Counted from the first letter of the stretch, positions 1 to 7,686 are shown. The stretch is 29,599 nt of DNA from Thermoleophilia bacterium (GCA_029861485.1 JAOTZF010000001.1:1-29599); one strand, 5' to 3'. Numbers and translations: made by a program. The notes: generated by a model from the sequence alone, not told the origin.

Positions 1-87
1 GCCGGGCAAGATCTCTCGCGAGGCTTTGGGGCGGTCGTAGTGTGAGGGTTCGAACGTGACCCACGCCCTGGGGTCAAGACGGGCCTA

Positions 88-203
88 GTGGGATTGAAGT
101 TGAACCCACACCCCCTGTAAATCGGATTGTTCGACATTCTTCAAAGCCTGAGGCTTCCTCCAAGATAGGCCGACGCAAGGAAGTGGGACTCAAGTTGAAC
201 CCC
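88..203. repeat. 116-bp dispersed direct repeat, copy 1
   Basis: This segment recurs at 1517-1632 in the same orientation with only three substitutions (relative positions 31, 39 and 59) and no gaps. Its first and last 20 bases are near-identical direct sub-repeats (88-107 and 184-203, consensus GTGGGAYTSAAGTTGAACCC), separated by 76 bp. The last sub-repeat is an imperfect dyad around a TCAAGTTGA core. Inside is a 6-bp hairpin (144-149 with 151-156) and a complementary pair CTTCCT/AGGAAG (154-159 with 178-183). The three differences change amino acids in the long minus-strand frame, which argues against coding. I cannot assign it to a known repeat family. Confidence 0.9.
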
Positions 204-228
204 GTCAGGCTGGCGCGCGCCCAAATCG

Positions 229-251
229 CCGGCTGAGGGTATGCCAGCCGG
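229..251 (-). terminator. Stem-loop after the oxidoreductase gene
   Basis: CCGGCTG (229-235) and CAGCCGG (245-251) form a perfect 7-bp stem with a 9-nt loop. It begins about 32 nt beyond the stop codon of the minus-strand oxidoreductase gene. No real T-run follows, only a short ATTT, so an intrinsic terminator is plausible but not proven. Confidence 0.4.
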
Positions 252-282
252 TGCACGAAATGGTTGGAGGCGTGGTCGCGGC

Positions 283-1263
283 TCACATCGTGATGAGGAC
301 CTTGCCCCGGGCGCGCCCAGCCTCGATGTAGCGGATCGCTGCGGGGACCTCCTGCAGTGGGTAGGTTCGGTCGATGACGGGTATGACCTCTCCCGCTTCG
401 ATGAGTTCCTTCACCGACTGAAGCGCCTCTTTGCTGCCCTTGAAGAAGGGCGCATGGAGCGTCTGTTTGATGAACGGCGACAACATCATCGCGCGGAGGT
501 TGCGGTCTGTCCCACCGACCCAACGCCCACCCCGTCCGCCGATTATCACGAGGGTGCCGTCGGGCGCGAGCCCGCGCCGGAGGTGCCGAAGAGACCGGTT
601 GCCGGCGGTGTCCAGGATGACGTCGTAGCGCCGAACCCCATCCGCGAATTCCTCCTTGGTGTAGTCGATGACGTGATCCGCGCCAATCGATCGCACGAGA
701 TCCATCTTCGCCGTGCTGCAAAGGCCGGTTACCTCCGCACCGAGCGTCTTGGCGATCTGAACTGCGAACGTGCCGACGCCCCCCGCCGCACCGATGACCA
801 GCACAGTCTTTCCCGGCGTGACCTCCCCGAGATCGCGGAGCGCCCGCAAGGCTGTCGGACCGGACGAGGGCACGGCGGCCGCCTGTTCGAAAGTGAGGCC
901 CTCCGGCTTCCCAACCAGGGTGTCCGCCCTGGCGCACGTGTACTCGGCAAGGGAGCCATAGCCGGTACGAAAGCAGTCTCCGAACACCTCATCACCCGGC
1001 TGGAACTCGGTCACACTCGCTCCGATCGCCTCCACCAGGCCGGCGAAATCCGTGCCGCGCACGGGAACCTTAGGTTTGCGGAACCCGAAGCCCATCAGCC
1101 GGATCACGTAGGGCACTCCGGTGGTAAGAGCCAGTTCACCGGGATCAATGGCGGCCGCGCGAACTTCTACCAACACCTCATCGGGCCCGATCGCCGGAAC
1201 ATCGATGTCTTCGATACGAAGGACCTCGGGTGGGCCGTATCGGTCTTGGACCATCGCCTGCAT
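283..1263 (-). CDS. Zinc-free NADPH:quinone oxidoreductase-like MDR protein
   Basis: A 326-aa medium-chain dehydrogenase/reductase of the quinone-oxidoreductase/zeta-crystallin type. An N-terminal GroES-like domain (about 1-125, with the GTDFAG and PGDEVFG landmarks) is followed by a Rossmann domain with a GAAGGVG nucleotide-binding loop near residues 150-156, and the C-terminus ends in the usual 'RGKVLI' strand. The cysteine and histidine ligands of zinc alcohol dehydrogenases are absent. Family members reduce quinones, enones or aldehydes with NAD(P)H; the substrate cannot be read from sequence. I chose the ATG at 1263 because AGAGG lies 5 nt upstream; an in-frame start at 1314 would add 17 atypical residues. 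It stands alone, bracketed by both copies of the 116-bp repeat. The plus-strand frame across it is a shadow. Confidence 0.9.
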   Translation of the reverse strand: MQAMVQDRYGPPEVLRIEDIDVPAIGPDEVLVEVRAAAIDPGELALTTGVPYVIRLMGFGFRKPKVPVRGTDFAGLVEAIGASVTEFQPGDEVFGDCFRTGYGSLAEYTCARADTLVGKPEGLTFEQAAAVPSSGPTALRALRDLGEVTPGKTVLVIGAAGGVGTFAVQIAKTLGAEVTGLCSTAKMDLVRSIGADHVIDYTKEEFADGVRRYDVILDTAGNRSLRHLRRGLAPDGTLVIIGGRGGRWVGGTDRNLRAMMLSPFIKQTLHAPFFKGSKEALQSVKELIEAGEVIPVIDRTYPLQEVPAAIRYIEAGRARGKVLITM

Positions 1264-1516
1264 GGCACCTCTTCGCGTTGAGGCGCGGACGGCGCCGGTT
1301 CTCACGGATGTCAAGCAACGCTAGTCCGTGGTCTGACGCCGAGACGTCCCCGAAAGCCCCTGAAACGGTCTGCGGCAATGCCGCGCCGCGGGACGGCGGA
1401 GGTCACTCGCTCTATGGAGTGGAGCCTGTCCGCCTCAGACCTGCGAGCCCGGGAGCTGCTGCTATCGGATATCGCTAGGCGGTTGACGCGAGACCGCACC
1501 CGGAGTGAAACGGGCC

Positions 1517-1632
1517 GTGGGATTGAAGTTGAACCCACACCCCCTGCAAATCGGCTTGTTCGACATTCTTCAAAACCTGAGGCTTCCTCCAAGATAGGCC
1601 GACGCAAGGAAGTGGGACTCAAGTTGAACCCC
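1517..1632. repeat. 116-bp dispersed direct repeat, copy 2
   Basis: Second copy of the element at 88-203, in the same orientation and starting 1429 bp further on. The terminal sub-repeats are preserved (1517-1536 and 1613-1632). One of the three substitutions breaks the small internal hairpin seen in copy 1, while the CTTCCT/AGGAAG pairing is kept. Both copies are preceded by a similar ACGGGCC stretch, with a 2-bp length difference just before the repeat. Confidence 0.9.
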
Positions 1633-1747
1633 AACGTCGTCGGCCAGACGCCGGTCTGTCTGTGTTGGTTTGGGAGCGTCGGACGACTACGAGCTGACAA
1701 CGACCTCGCGTTGTGAGGTGGCGGTGGCATGCTTCTGGGGCAGATGC

Positions 1748-1775
1748 CGCCTCATCGTGGACTGACCATGAGGCG
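1748..1775 (-). terminator. Stem-loop directly after the ABC permease stop
   Basis: CGCCTCAT (1748-1755) and ATGAGGCG (1768-1775) form a perfect 8-bp stem with a 12-nt loop, starting one base past the minus-strand permease stop codon. Position and strength suggest the transcript end of the ABC operon. There is no U-tract, so the mechanism is uncertain. Confidence 0.45.
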
Positions 1776-1776
1776 T

Positions 1777-4134
1777 CTATTCGTAAGCAAGCGTGTCACG
1801 GATGGTGAGCTTGGCTGCGACCCGCGCGGGGCGGGTTGCGCCGAGCGCTCCGATGACAAGCGCAATGGGAATCCAGACGGCGATGCCGACCCACGAGAGG
1901 CTGGCCGGTAGCGACGCCGCGAGCAGACTGCTGCCGATCACCTCGCGCAACAAGAAGTCCACCACGAAGGAGAGGGCAATCCCGAGCACGCATCCGGCCG
2001 CAGCGATGGCGAGCCCTTGGAGTAGCAGCAAGCGCGTAACGGCCCAACCCGATGCGCCAAGTGTGCGGATCACCCCGACCTCACGGGTCTGTTCGATGAC
2101 TCCGAGAGTCATTGTGCCGGCCACTCCGATCGCGGCCACGATCGCCAGGATGGCTCCGACCGCCAGCAGGAGAACAACGACGAGAACGAAGAGATTGTTG
2201 ACCAAGTCCCGGCGATCAGAGTTGGTTTGGACCACGCCGACCGGAATCCCCGCGTCGCGAGCGGTCGCCTCAATGCGGTCGGCGACTGCAGCCTGATCGG
2301 CGCCCGGTGCGAGTCGCACGGCCAGGAAGTTCGTCTGCCCGACCTCGCCGAGCTCGGCCGCCAGATCCTCGGTTGGCACGTAGACGACAGGGCCGACCAG
2401 GGTGGTGGTCGAAACACCGACGATTCGCCACTCGCGGCGGGCCCCCTCGATGTCGAGTACCACCTGGTCACCGACGCCGACATCGGATTCCTCATCGGCG
2501 AAGTGAGAGTTGACCACGATTGGATGGTCGTCGGCCGCCTCGAACCACCTACCTTCAATCAGGGTTGGGTCGATTGACGGCGAGCCGGTCGGTGCCGCGA
2601 TGAGGCTGACATTCTCGTTCTCCGTCCCATCCGGACGGATGCGGAACGCCTGCTTTTCGAACCAGCCTTCGACTCCTTCGACCGCCTGATCCTTCTCCAG
2701 GACCGCAGCGGCCGTCTTGAGTTCGGTGGTTTCGGTGAGTGCGAGCTCGACGTCATATGACCAGTAGCCGGCAACGTCATCACCGAGGCGCGAGAGGGCT
2801 TGACCGGTGCTGAGAACGCCGACAAGAACAGCGCCGCTCACGGCGATGGTCAGCACGGTGAGTACAAGCCGGGAGCGGTTTCGCACGGCGTTTCGATAGG
2901 CAAGCACTGTCGGTCGGGCGAAGGGCAGGACGGCCCGTCCTCGGCGCGCGGGTGTGGTGATTCCCCGGTCGGAGATTGCCTCTTGGACTGTGACGCGCGA
3001 GGCCCGGCGGACCGAGAGGATCACCGCGGCGATGGGAAGCAGCGTGGCGATCACGATTTCAATCACGATGGTCGCCCACGGGATACCCAGCGGCTCGAGA
3101 TCGAAATTGGCCAGGTCGGCAATGAAGCCGGCGAGGAACCGACCGGTCAGCACTGAGAGCGGAATCGCCACGATGAGGGCGCCCAGGGATAAGAGCAGCA
3201 CGTAGGCGAGGTATTGAGTGGTCAGCTGTCCCGATGTGCCGCCGATTGCCTTCATCACTCCGACCTGGCGTCGCTGTTGCGCCAAAAGCGCGGACACCGT
3301 GTTGATCACCAGGGCGACGGCAATCACGAGCGCAAGCAGCGACAGCAGCCGCATGATGGAGACGACGGATGCTATGGCGTTGTTGGCCCGGTGCTCGCTC
3401 GGCTCTTGAATGGCGCTCGACTCGATAGCAACGTTGGCCGGTTCGAGCACGCCATCGCGAACCGCGGTGGTCATCCCGATCGCCTGATTGCGATCCAACG
3501 GATCATCGGAGGCTCGGATGTAGAGCGAGTTGAGGAGTCTCGAGCCTGTGAGCTTGGCCATCGTCGCCATCGACAGATAGGCGCGTGCCGGACCACCGAG
3601 TGTGGGTGTGACTTCGTAGACGTCAAAGGCGGTCCCGTTGACTGGTAGATCGACCGGCGTCTTGCCGGGCAGGTTGATTGAGACCGTGTCGCCGACCCCT
3701 GCGCCCAGTTCATCGACCGACGACCGTTCCACCACGATTGCGTCGTTTGTCGGGGGCCACGTGCCGGTAGCGGGCTCAATTTTCGCAACCCGGTTCTCCG
3801 CGAAGTCGTTCATCGCGACGAGCTCCACGTTGACCGAGTCGCCCTTTGCATTGGTGACGCGCGTTTCGAGAATGCGCCGCCCCTCGACCTCGCTGACCGT
3901 CGGGTGGGCCGCGACGTCGTCCACCAGTTCGCTCGAGAATGGCTCGGTTCGCAGCATCGCCGAGGGTGGGTTGGCACCCAGGAAGCTCGACTCGAACGAG
4001 GTCCCAATCGTGGCGCCAGCCAAGTACATGGCGCCAACCGCGAGCATTCCAACCGCGAGCGAAGCAATCGCCAAGATCGAGCGTGACTTGTTGAATACGA
4101 GGTCCGAGCGGACCTTGCGCCAGCGCGAGCCCAT
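1777..4134 (-). CDS. FtsX-like ABC transporter permease (MacB type)
   Basis: A 785-aa membrane protein with a duplicated MacB/FtsX layout. A first membrane helix lies near residues 20-45, followed by a large extracytoplasmic domain (about 50-250), a three-helix FtsX domain (about 255-385), a second helix and outer domain (about 420-650), and a final three-helix FtsX domain (about 655-780). Permeases of this type in actinobacteria work with a LolD/MacB-like ATPase and move lipids, peptides or antibiotics, or act mechanically at the envelope. The substrate is unknown here. The ATG at 4134 shares one base with the ATPase stop (TGATG); a GTG at 4137 would give a 4-nt overlap. Either way, translation is coupled to the upstream ATPase gene. 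A stem-loop follows the stop. Confidence 0.92.
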   Translation of the reverse strand: MGSRWRKVRSDLVFNKSRSILAIASLAVGMLAVGAMYLAGATIGTSFESSFLGANPPSAMLRTEPFSSELVDDVAAHPTVSEVEGRRILETRVTNAKGDSVNVELVAMNDFAENRVAKIEPATGTWPPTNDAIVVERSSVDELGAGVGDTVSINLPGKTPVDLPVNGTAFDVYEVTPTLGGPARAYLSMATMAKLTGSRLLNSLYIRASDDPLDRNQAIGMTTAVRDGVLEPANVAIESSAIQEPSEHRANNAIASVVSIMRLLSLLALVIAVALVINTVSALLAQQRRQVGVMKAIGGTSGQLTTQYLAYVLLLSLGALIVAIPLSVLTGRFLAGFIADLANFDLEPLGIPWATIVIEIVIATLLPIAAVILSVRRASRVTVQEAISDRGITTPARRGRAVLPFARPTVLAYRNAVRNRSRLVLTVLTIAVSGAVLVGVLSTGQALSRLGDDVAGYWSYDVELALTETTELKTAAAVLEKDQAVEGVEGWFEKQAFRIRPDGTENENVSLIAAPTGSPSIDPTLIEGRWFEAADDHPIVVNSHFADEESDVGVGDQVVLDIEGARREWRIVGVSTTTLVGPVVYVPTEDLAAELGEVGQTNFLAVRLAPGADQAAVADRIEATARDAGIPVGVVQTNSDRRDLVNNLFVLVVVLLLAVGAILAIVAAIGVAGTMTLGVIEQTREVGVIRTLGASGWAVTRLLLLQGLAIAAAGCVLGIALSFVVDFLLREVIGSSLLAASLPASLSWVGIAVWIPIALVIGALGATRPARVAAKLTIRDTLAYE

Positions 4135-4877
4135 CACGCCACCCTCGCGCGTTCTGAGACAGCACCGTCTTTGACTTCGACGATCCGACGGGTGCGCTCG
4201 GCCAGCTCCCGGTCGTGTGTGACCATGAGGATGGTCCGATCGCTCTCGACCAGCTCATCGAAGAGATCCATCATCGTGGACGCAGACTCCGAATCGAGGT
4301 TTCCCGTCGGCTCGTCGCCCAGGATGATCGGAGGGTCGTTGGAGAGGGCGCGGGCGATCGCCGCGCGCTGTTGTTGACCGCCTGACACCTCAGAGGGCAA
4401 CTTCTCCGCCTGGTCTGCGAGTCCGACCCGATCCAGAAGCTCGCGCGCAAACTCAGGCCGCTGCCGCCGAGGGTGGACCCCACAGAAGTCCATCGGAAGC
4501 ATCACGTTCTCGGCCAGGCTCAGCGTGGGAAGCAACTGGAAGAACTGAAAGACGACACCGACGTTCTTGCCGCGCCACCGCGCGGTCTCGTTTTCGTTGA
4601 GCGCCGATACCTCGACGCCGTCCACGACGACCCGGCCCTCGGTGGGCCGGTCAATGCCTGCCATCAAGTTGAGTAGTGTCGATTTACCCGAGCCAGAGGG
4701 CCCGACCACTCCAACGAACTCGCCAGCGCCGACCAACAGATCCGCGCTCTTTAGCGCGGTGAAGCTGATGCCACCGGTCGTATAGGTCTTCGATACCCCG
4801 TCAAATCTGATCAGCCCGGAGGTGTCGTCGTCGTTGGATGGCGAAGAATCGTCCTGAGAATGTCGTCCAAACCGCAC
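4134..4877 (-). CDS. ABC transporter ATP-binding protein (LolD/MacB type)
   Basis: A 247-aa nucleotide-binding subunit. From the chosen start, Walker A (GPSGSGKST) is at residues 59-67, the Q-loop glutamine near 111, the signature SGGQQQ at 165-170, Walker B with catalytic Asp-Glu at 188-189, and the H-loop histidine near 221. The 'EPTGNLDS' wording after Walker B is typical of the LolD/MacB/FtsE branch that partners FtsX-fold permeases, and such a permease follows immediately. I chose the GTG at 4877 because GGAGG lies 8 nt upstream. An in-frame ATG at 4976 would add 33 residues rich in Cys, Arg and Thr that are not family-like. A 7-bp hairpin lies in the leader. Confidence 0.92.
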   Translation of the reverse strand: MRFGRHSQDDSSPSNDDDTSGLIRFDGVSKTYTTGGISFTALKSADLLVGAGEFVGVVGPSGSGKSTLLNLMAGIDRPTEGRVVVDGVEVSALNENETARWRGKNVGVVFQFFQLLPTLSLAENVMLPMDFCGVHPRRQRPEFARELLDRVGLADQAEKLPSEVSGGQQQRAAIARALSNDPPIILGDEPTGNLDSESASTMMDLFDELVESDRTILMVTHDRELAERTRRIVEVKDGAVSERARVA

Positions 4878-4900
4878 CGTCTGCACCTCCGTTGTGGTCT

Positions 4901-4917
4901 CCCGAAGGCTCTTCGGG
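4901..4917 (-). promoter_or_regulatory. Hairpin in the ABC ATPase leader
   Basis: CCCGAAG (4901-4907) and CTTCGGG (4911-4917) form a perfect 7-bp stem with a 3-nt loop. On the minus strand it ends about 12 nt before the GGAGG ribosome-binding site of the GTG start at 4877. No U-tract follows, so it is better read as a 5'-leader structure than as a terminator. Confidence 0.4.
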
Positions 4918-5280
4918 GATCGCCGCGTGGCACAGGATGCGTCGGTCCCCCAGGGCACGCATCCGTGGCAATCCACATGCAGTTCGGGCGCTACTGGAGC
5001 GGCCGGACCGGGTGGCAGGCCCGGCCGTGAGCGAGAAGATGGCGTTTGGCGCCACTGAAACGCCTGGAACGCGCCACATTAGGGCGAGCAGCGATGCCGA
5101 GAAGCGAGCCAAGAAACCCCTGCATGACCATCATCCGGACTCCGTAGTTATCCGCATGCGGGAATCCGCCCGTGCGTAGCGCGACAACAAGGACTCACGA
5201 GTCCAAGGCCAGGCTGCAGCCAGCCAGGGTTCGGTTTTCACTGGACTACCGGCACGGGCCTGTATGCACCCGAGCTCACT

Positions 5281-5335
5281 GACCCTCGCCGCCGGACGAC
5301 CGACAAGGTCGGCCTCACGCCTTCGGCGGCGGGTC
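5281..5335. other. Nested stem-loop element of unknown role
   Basis: GACCC (5281-5285) pairs with GGGTC (5331-5335), and GCCGCCG (5288-5294) pairs with CGGCGGC (5324-5330), with only a 2-nt bulge between. Within the loop a second hairpin, CCGAC (5300-5304) with GTCGG (5308-5312), can form. Twelve outer pairs plus a nested inner stem is more structure than random GC-rich sequence usually gives. No neighbouring gene explains it. Confidence 0.45.
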
Positions 5336-5582
5336 GATCTACGGGTTAGCTAGCGCTCCAGTCGGTAGTCGTCGGTGCAACGGGGTCAGCGCGAGGCCGA
5401 GACGCCAAGTAATGGTGGCGCAACTCGTCATCCTGGTCGGCCTGGATGTTGCGGAGATCTTCCGCGTGTAGTCAGCAAGAGTCCGGAGCGGGCCGGGTTC
5501 GAAAGCGACTCATTTCTTCGTGCTCGGCCGCAGCGATACGAAGACACCGCGACCAGGGGAAAGCCCCGTTGTCCACAGGACG

Positions 5583-5617
5583 TACGGGCTTAGTGGGAGT
5601 GAGGTCGAACCAAACCC
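5583..5617. repeat. Diverged fragment of the dispersed repeat
   Basis: The stretch beginning TACGGGCTTAGTGGGA matches the left edge of repeat copy 1 and its flank from about position 78, and then continues as a diverged form of the 20-bp sub-repeat (5593-5611, three mismatches over 19 bases). The rest of the 116-bp unit is not recognisable here. Found by eye only. Confidence 0.45.
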
Positions 5618-5798
5618 GTTATCTCGCGATGGCGAGGACGGGCAAGCGCGGACTCTCGCCATTGCCGGGAGTCGCCCGTTGTTATCGGGGTTTTCCCCGG
5701 ATGCCTCGTGCCGCGAACGACCCCGATGATCTGCGCTCGAACGCGCGTTACACACGCCCGGTATTGGCGCGCGGCGAGTTCCGGGAGGGGTACGAAAG

Positions 5799-6359
5799 AT
5801 GGAAGGCAAACCGACCCCAGACGACCCGTCGGACAACGAGGCTGACGCCAGCGCGAACCGTCGCTGGCCGACATGGAGACGGCTCCTGTTCATCGTCGGG
5901 GCCATCGTGGTCGGGTTGCTCGTCCTCATCCAGGCGGTGCCCTACGGACGCGATCACACCAATCCCCCAGTGACGGCCACGACAACCTGGGACAGCCCGC
6001 AGACCCAGTCACTCTTTGCGACAGCGTGTGGCGACTGCCATTCCAACGAGACCGAGTGGCCGTGGTACTCCAACATCGCGCCGGTCTCCTGGCTGACCGA
6101 AAAAGACGTCAAGGACGGTCGCGAGGAGCTGAACACCTCGGAGGCGCAGTCCGAGGTTGAAGTCGAGGAGATGGTTGAGGTGATCCGCGACGGGAGTATG
6201 CCGCCGTGGTTCTACACCATTCCCCACCCCGACGCCGACCTCTCTTCTCGAGAGAAAGAGGCCCTCATCACGGGGCTTGAGGCCACCTTCCTCGGTAGGG
6301 AGACCACTGACCCACGAGGTGAGGAGGCGGAGTCTGAGGACGAGCAGGACGAATCCTGA
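5799..6359 (+). CDS. Membrane-anchored haem-binding (CxxCH) domain protein
   Basis: A 186-aa protein. A charged N-terminus (1-28) leads into one hydrophobic helix (about 29-46), after which the chain should lie outside the cytoplasm. The outer part carries a single c-type haem motif, C77-G-D-C80-H81. The motif sits in the context of the 'haem-binding domain' family (PF14376-like): a 'CGDCHSN' core, then Trp/Tyr/Pro-rich 'WPWYSNIAPVSWL', and later 'MPPWFY', where the methionine (near residue 139) could be the second haem ligand. Homologues are small cytochrome-like proteins whose function is poorly defined. GGGAGGGG lies 8 nt before the ATG. The acidic C-terminal tail (about 170-186) is low complexity. 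An IS3 element begins 51 bp after the stop. Confidence 0.88.
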   Translation: MEGKPTPDDPSDNEADASANRRWPTWRRLLFIVGAIVVGLLVLIQAVPYGRDHTNPPVTATTTWDSPQTQSLFATACGDCHSNETEWPWYSNIAPVSWLTEKDVKDGREELNTSEAQSEVEVEEMVEVIRDGSMPPWFYTIPHPDADLSSREKEALITGLEATFLGRETTDPRGEEAESEDEQDES

Positions 6360-6410
6360 GCATCCGGTCCAGCGAGTACTCCTCGTGTGACCCGTTCGAG
6401 CAGACCTAGC

Positions 6411-6424
6411 TGAACCGGCCTGGG
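6411..6424 (+). repeat. IS3 left terminal inverted repeat
   Basis: TGAACCGGCCTGGG, an exact inverted match to 7687-7700. It starts with the TG dinucleotide typical of IS3-family ends. Confidence 0.9.
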
Positions 6425-6462
6425 GGTGATGGAGGCTTCTGACCGCTGAGAGGATGGAAGCC

Positions 6463-6780
6463 ATGAGCAAGAGGTATCCCCCGGAGATGAAGGAGCGCGC
6501 CTGTCGCCTGGTGGCCGACTGGCGACGTGAGCGACAACGATCAAACGGCGGCTTCAACGAGGTCGCGGCGCAGCTTGATGTCCACCCCGAGTCTCTACGC
6601 GGCTGGTTTCGCCAGTGGCAGATCGACGCCGGTGAGCAACCGGGCATCACGACGGAGGAGCAGAAGCGGATCACCGAGCTGGAGAGGGAGGTCCGAGAAC
6701 TCCGACGAGCCAACGAGATCCTCCGGTCTGCCTCGGCTTTTTTCGCGGCGGAGCTCGACCGCCCACGAAACTCGTCGTGA
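6463..6780 (+). CDS. IS3-family transposase OrfA (helix-turn-helix subunit)
   Basis: A 105-aa DNA-binding half of the IS3 transposase. The N-terminal part (about 1-55, starting MSKRYPPEMKERACRLV) is the usual helix-turn-helix of this family. Residues about 65-95 form a leucine-zipper-like coiled coil (…ITELEREVRELRRANEIL…) used for dimerisation. Two starts are possible. I chose the ATG at 6463 because GAGAGGA is spaced correctly before it; the ATG at 6454 has that motif abutting it. Its stop overlaps the downstream frame by 4 nt (GTGA). A run of six T near the end marks a probable -1 frameshift site producing the OrfAB fusion. Confidence 0.9.
   Translation: MSKRYPPEMKERACRLVADWRRERQRSNGGFNEVAAQLDVHPESLRGWFRQWQIDAGEQPGITTEEQKRITELEREVRELRRANEILRSASAFFAAELDRPRNSS
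6738..6744 (+). promoter_or_regulatory. Probable programmed -1 ribosomal frameshift site
   Basis: Six consecutive T followed by C, read in OrfA as GCT TTT TTC (Ala-Phe-Phe). Slipping back one base after the TTT codon enters the OrfB frame, which is open from here through the annotated OrfB start (…RPPTKLVVSYIDQ…), with no stop between. The expected fusion is about 407 aa. IS3-family elements make active transposase by exactly this kind of -1 shift. Confidence 0.75.
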
Positions 6781-7685
6781 GCTACATCGACCAGCACAAG
6801 GACCAGTTCGGGGTCGAGCCCATCTGCGGCGCTTTGCAGGTGGTCTCATCGACCTACTACGCCGCCCGCTCGCGTCCGCCCTCTGCGCGCCAGCGCGAGG
6901 ATCAACGACTCAGTGCTGAGGTGATGCGCGTGTTCGAGAGCAACTACCGGGTGTACGGCAGGCGCAAGATCTGGGCTCAGCTCAACCGCGAAGGCATCCC
7001 GGTCGGGCGCGACCGGGTGGAGCGCCTGATGAAGCAGGCAGGCATCGCGGGAGCAGTCCGAGGAAAGAGAGTCAGAACGACCCGTCCGGACGAGCGCGCT
7101 CCACGTGCGCCTGATCTGGTCGATCGCGATTGGGCGGTATCTGCGCCCAATCGCGTCTGGGTCTCGGACTTCACGTACGTGGCCACCTGGTCGGGCATGG
7201 CGTATGTGGCGTTCGTGATCGATGTCTACTCACGACGGATCGTGGGGTGGCGGGTCGCCTCATCGATGCGCACCGCACTCGTGCTCGATGCGCTCGAGCA
7301 GGCAATCTGGGCGCGTGATGAGCGCCTCGAGGGCCTGATCGTTCACACCGACGCCGGCAGTCAATTCACGGCCATTCGTTTCACCGAGCGCCTGGCTGAG
7401 GTCGGTGCGGCACCATCGGTGGGATCGGTCGGCGATCCGATCGACAACGCGATCGCCGAATCGACCATCGGGCTCTACAAGAGCGAGCTGATCCGACGGC
7501 GCGGGCCCTGGCGCACCCTCGATGAGCTGGAGTTCGCCACCTTCGAGTACGTCGACTGGTTCAACCATCGTCGCCTGCACGGCGAGATCCGCCAGCGACC
7601 ACCTGCCGAGGTCGAAGACCTCTACTACCGTCAACGACCCGCCCCGATGGAGGGGCTCAACTCAGAAGAAATCGGTCTCCACTAA
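6777..7685 (+). CDS. IS3-family transposase OrfB (DDE integrase domain)
   Basis: A 302-aa catalytic half of the IS3 transposase, with a retroviral-integrase fold. An HTH_21-like segment (about 40-95, …NYRVYGRRKIWAQLNREG…) precedes the rve core. The catalytic triad is D131 (VSDFTY), D192 (HTDAGSQ) and E228 (NAIAES), with exactly 35 residues between the second Asp and the Glu, the classic DD(35)E spacing. The C-terminal 'WFNHRRLHGEIRQRPPAEVE' segment is also typical. The separate product would start at GTG 6777, overlapping the OrfA stop, but most active protein is probably the frameshifted OrfAB. No inactivating change is visible. Confidence 0.95.
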   Translation: MSYIDQHKDQFGVEPICGALQVVSSTYYAARSRPPSARQREDQRLSAEVMRVFESNYRVYGRRKIWAQLNREGIPVGRDRVERLMKQAGIAGAVRGKRVRTTRPDERAPRAPDLVDRDWAVSAPNRVWVSDFTYVATWSGMAYVAFVIDVYSRRIVGWRVASSMRTALVLDALEQAIWARDERLEGLIVHTDAGSQFTAIRFTERLAEVGAAPSVGSVGDPIDNAIAESTIGLYKSELIRRRGPWRTLDELEFATFEYVDWFNHRRLHGEIRQRPPAEVEDLYYRQRPAPMEGLNSEEIGLH

Positions 7686-7686
7686 G

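Larger units (their letters stand above)
1264..1776. other. Non-coding interval containing repeat copy 2
   Basis: About 510 bp between the oxidoreductase start and the end of the ABC permease. It carries the second 116-bp repeat and the stem-loop next to the permease stop. A TTGACA hexamer reads on the minus strand at 1314-1309, upstream of the oxidoreductase, but no -10-like hexamer lies at proper spacing. The open frames in this interval resemble no protein I know and run through the repeat. Confidence 0.6.
4878..5798. other. Non-coding interval, about 0.9 kb, rich in stem-loops
   Basis: Lies between the divergent ABC operon (minus) and the haem-binding gene (plus), so it should hold both promoters, though I see no convincing -35/-10 pair. 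It contains the hairpin at 4901-4917, a perfect 10-bp palindrome CCGCATGCGG at 5152-5161, a nested stem-loop at 5281-5335, a fragment resembling the 116-bp repeat at 5583-5617, and hairpins at 5557-5568, 5629-5662 and 5686-5699. Open frames here resemble no known protein. Confidence 0.6.

Noticed and set aside
88..203. CRISPR-like repeats: 20-bp GTGGGATTGAAG motifs with a 76-bp gap
   Set aside because: Only two units per copy, the 'spacer' is the same in both copies of the 116-bp element, and no cas genes are present.
241..1281. Plus-strand open frame of 346 codons over the oxidoreductase
   Set aside because: The minus strand encodes a complete MDR protein with cofactor loop and ribosome-binding site; the plus frame has no recognisable domain.
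1309..1314. TTGACA -35 box upstream of the oxidoreductase
   Set aside because: No -10-like hexamer at 16-18 nt spacing, so I did not call a promoter.
5569..5577. TTGTCCACA, identical to an actinobacterial DnaA box
   Set aside because: A single box with no cluster, AT-rich region, dnaA or dnaN nearby; it is probably chance.
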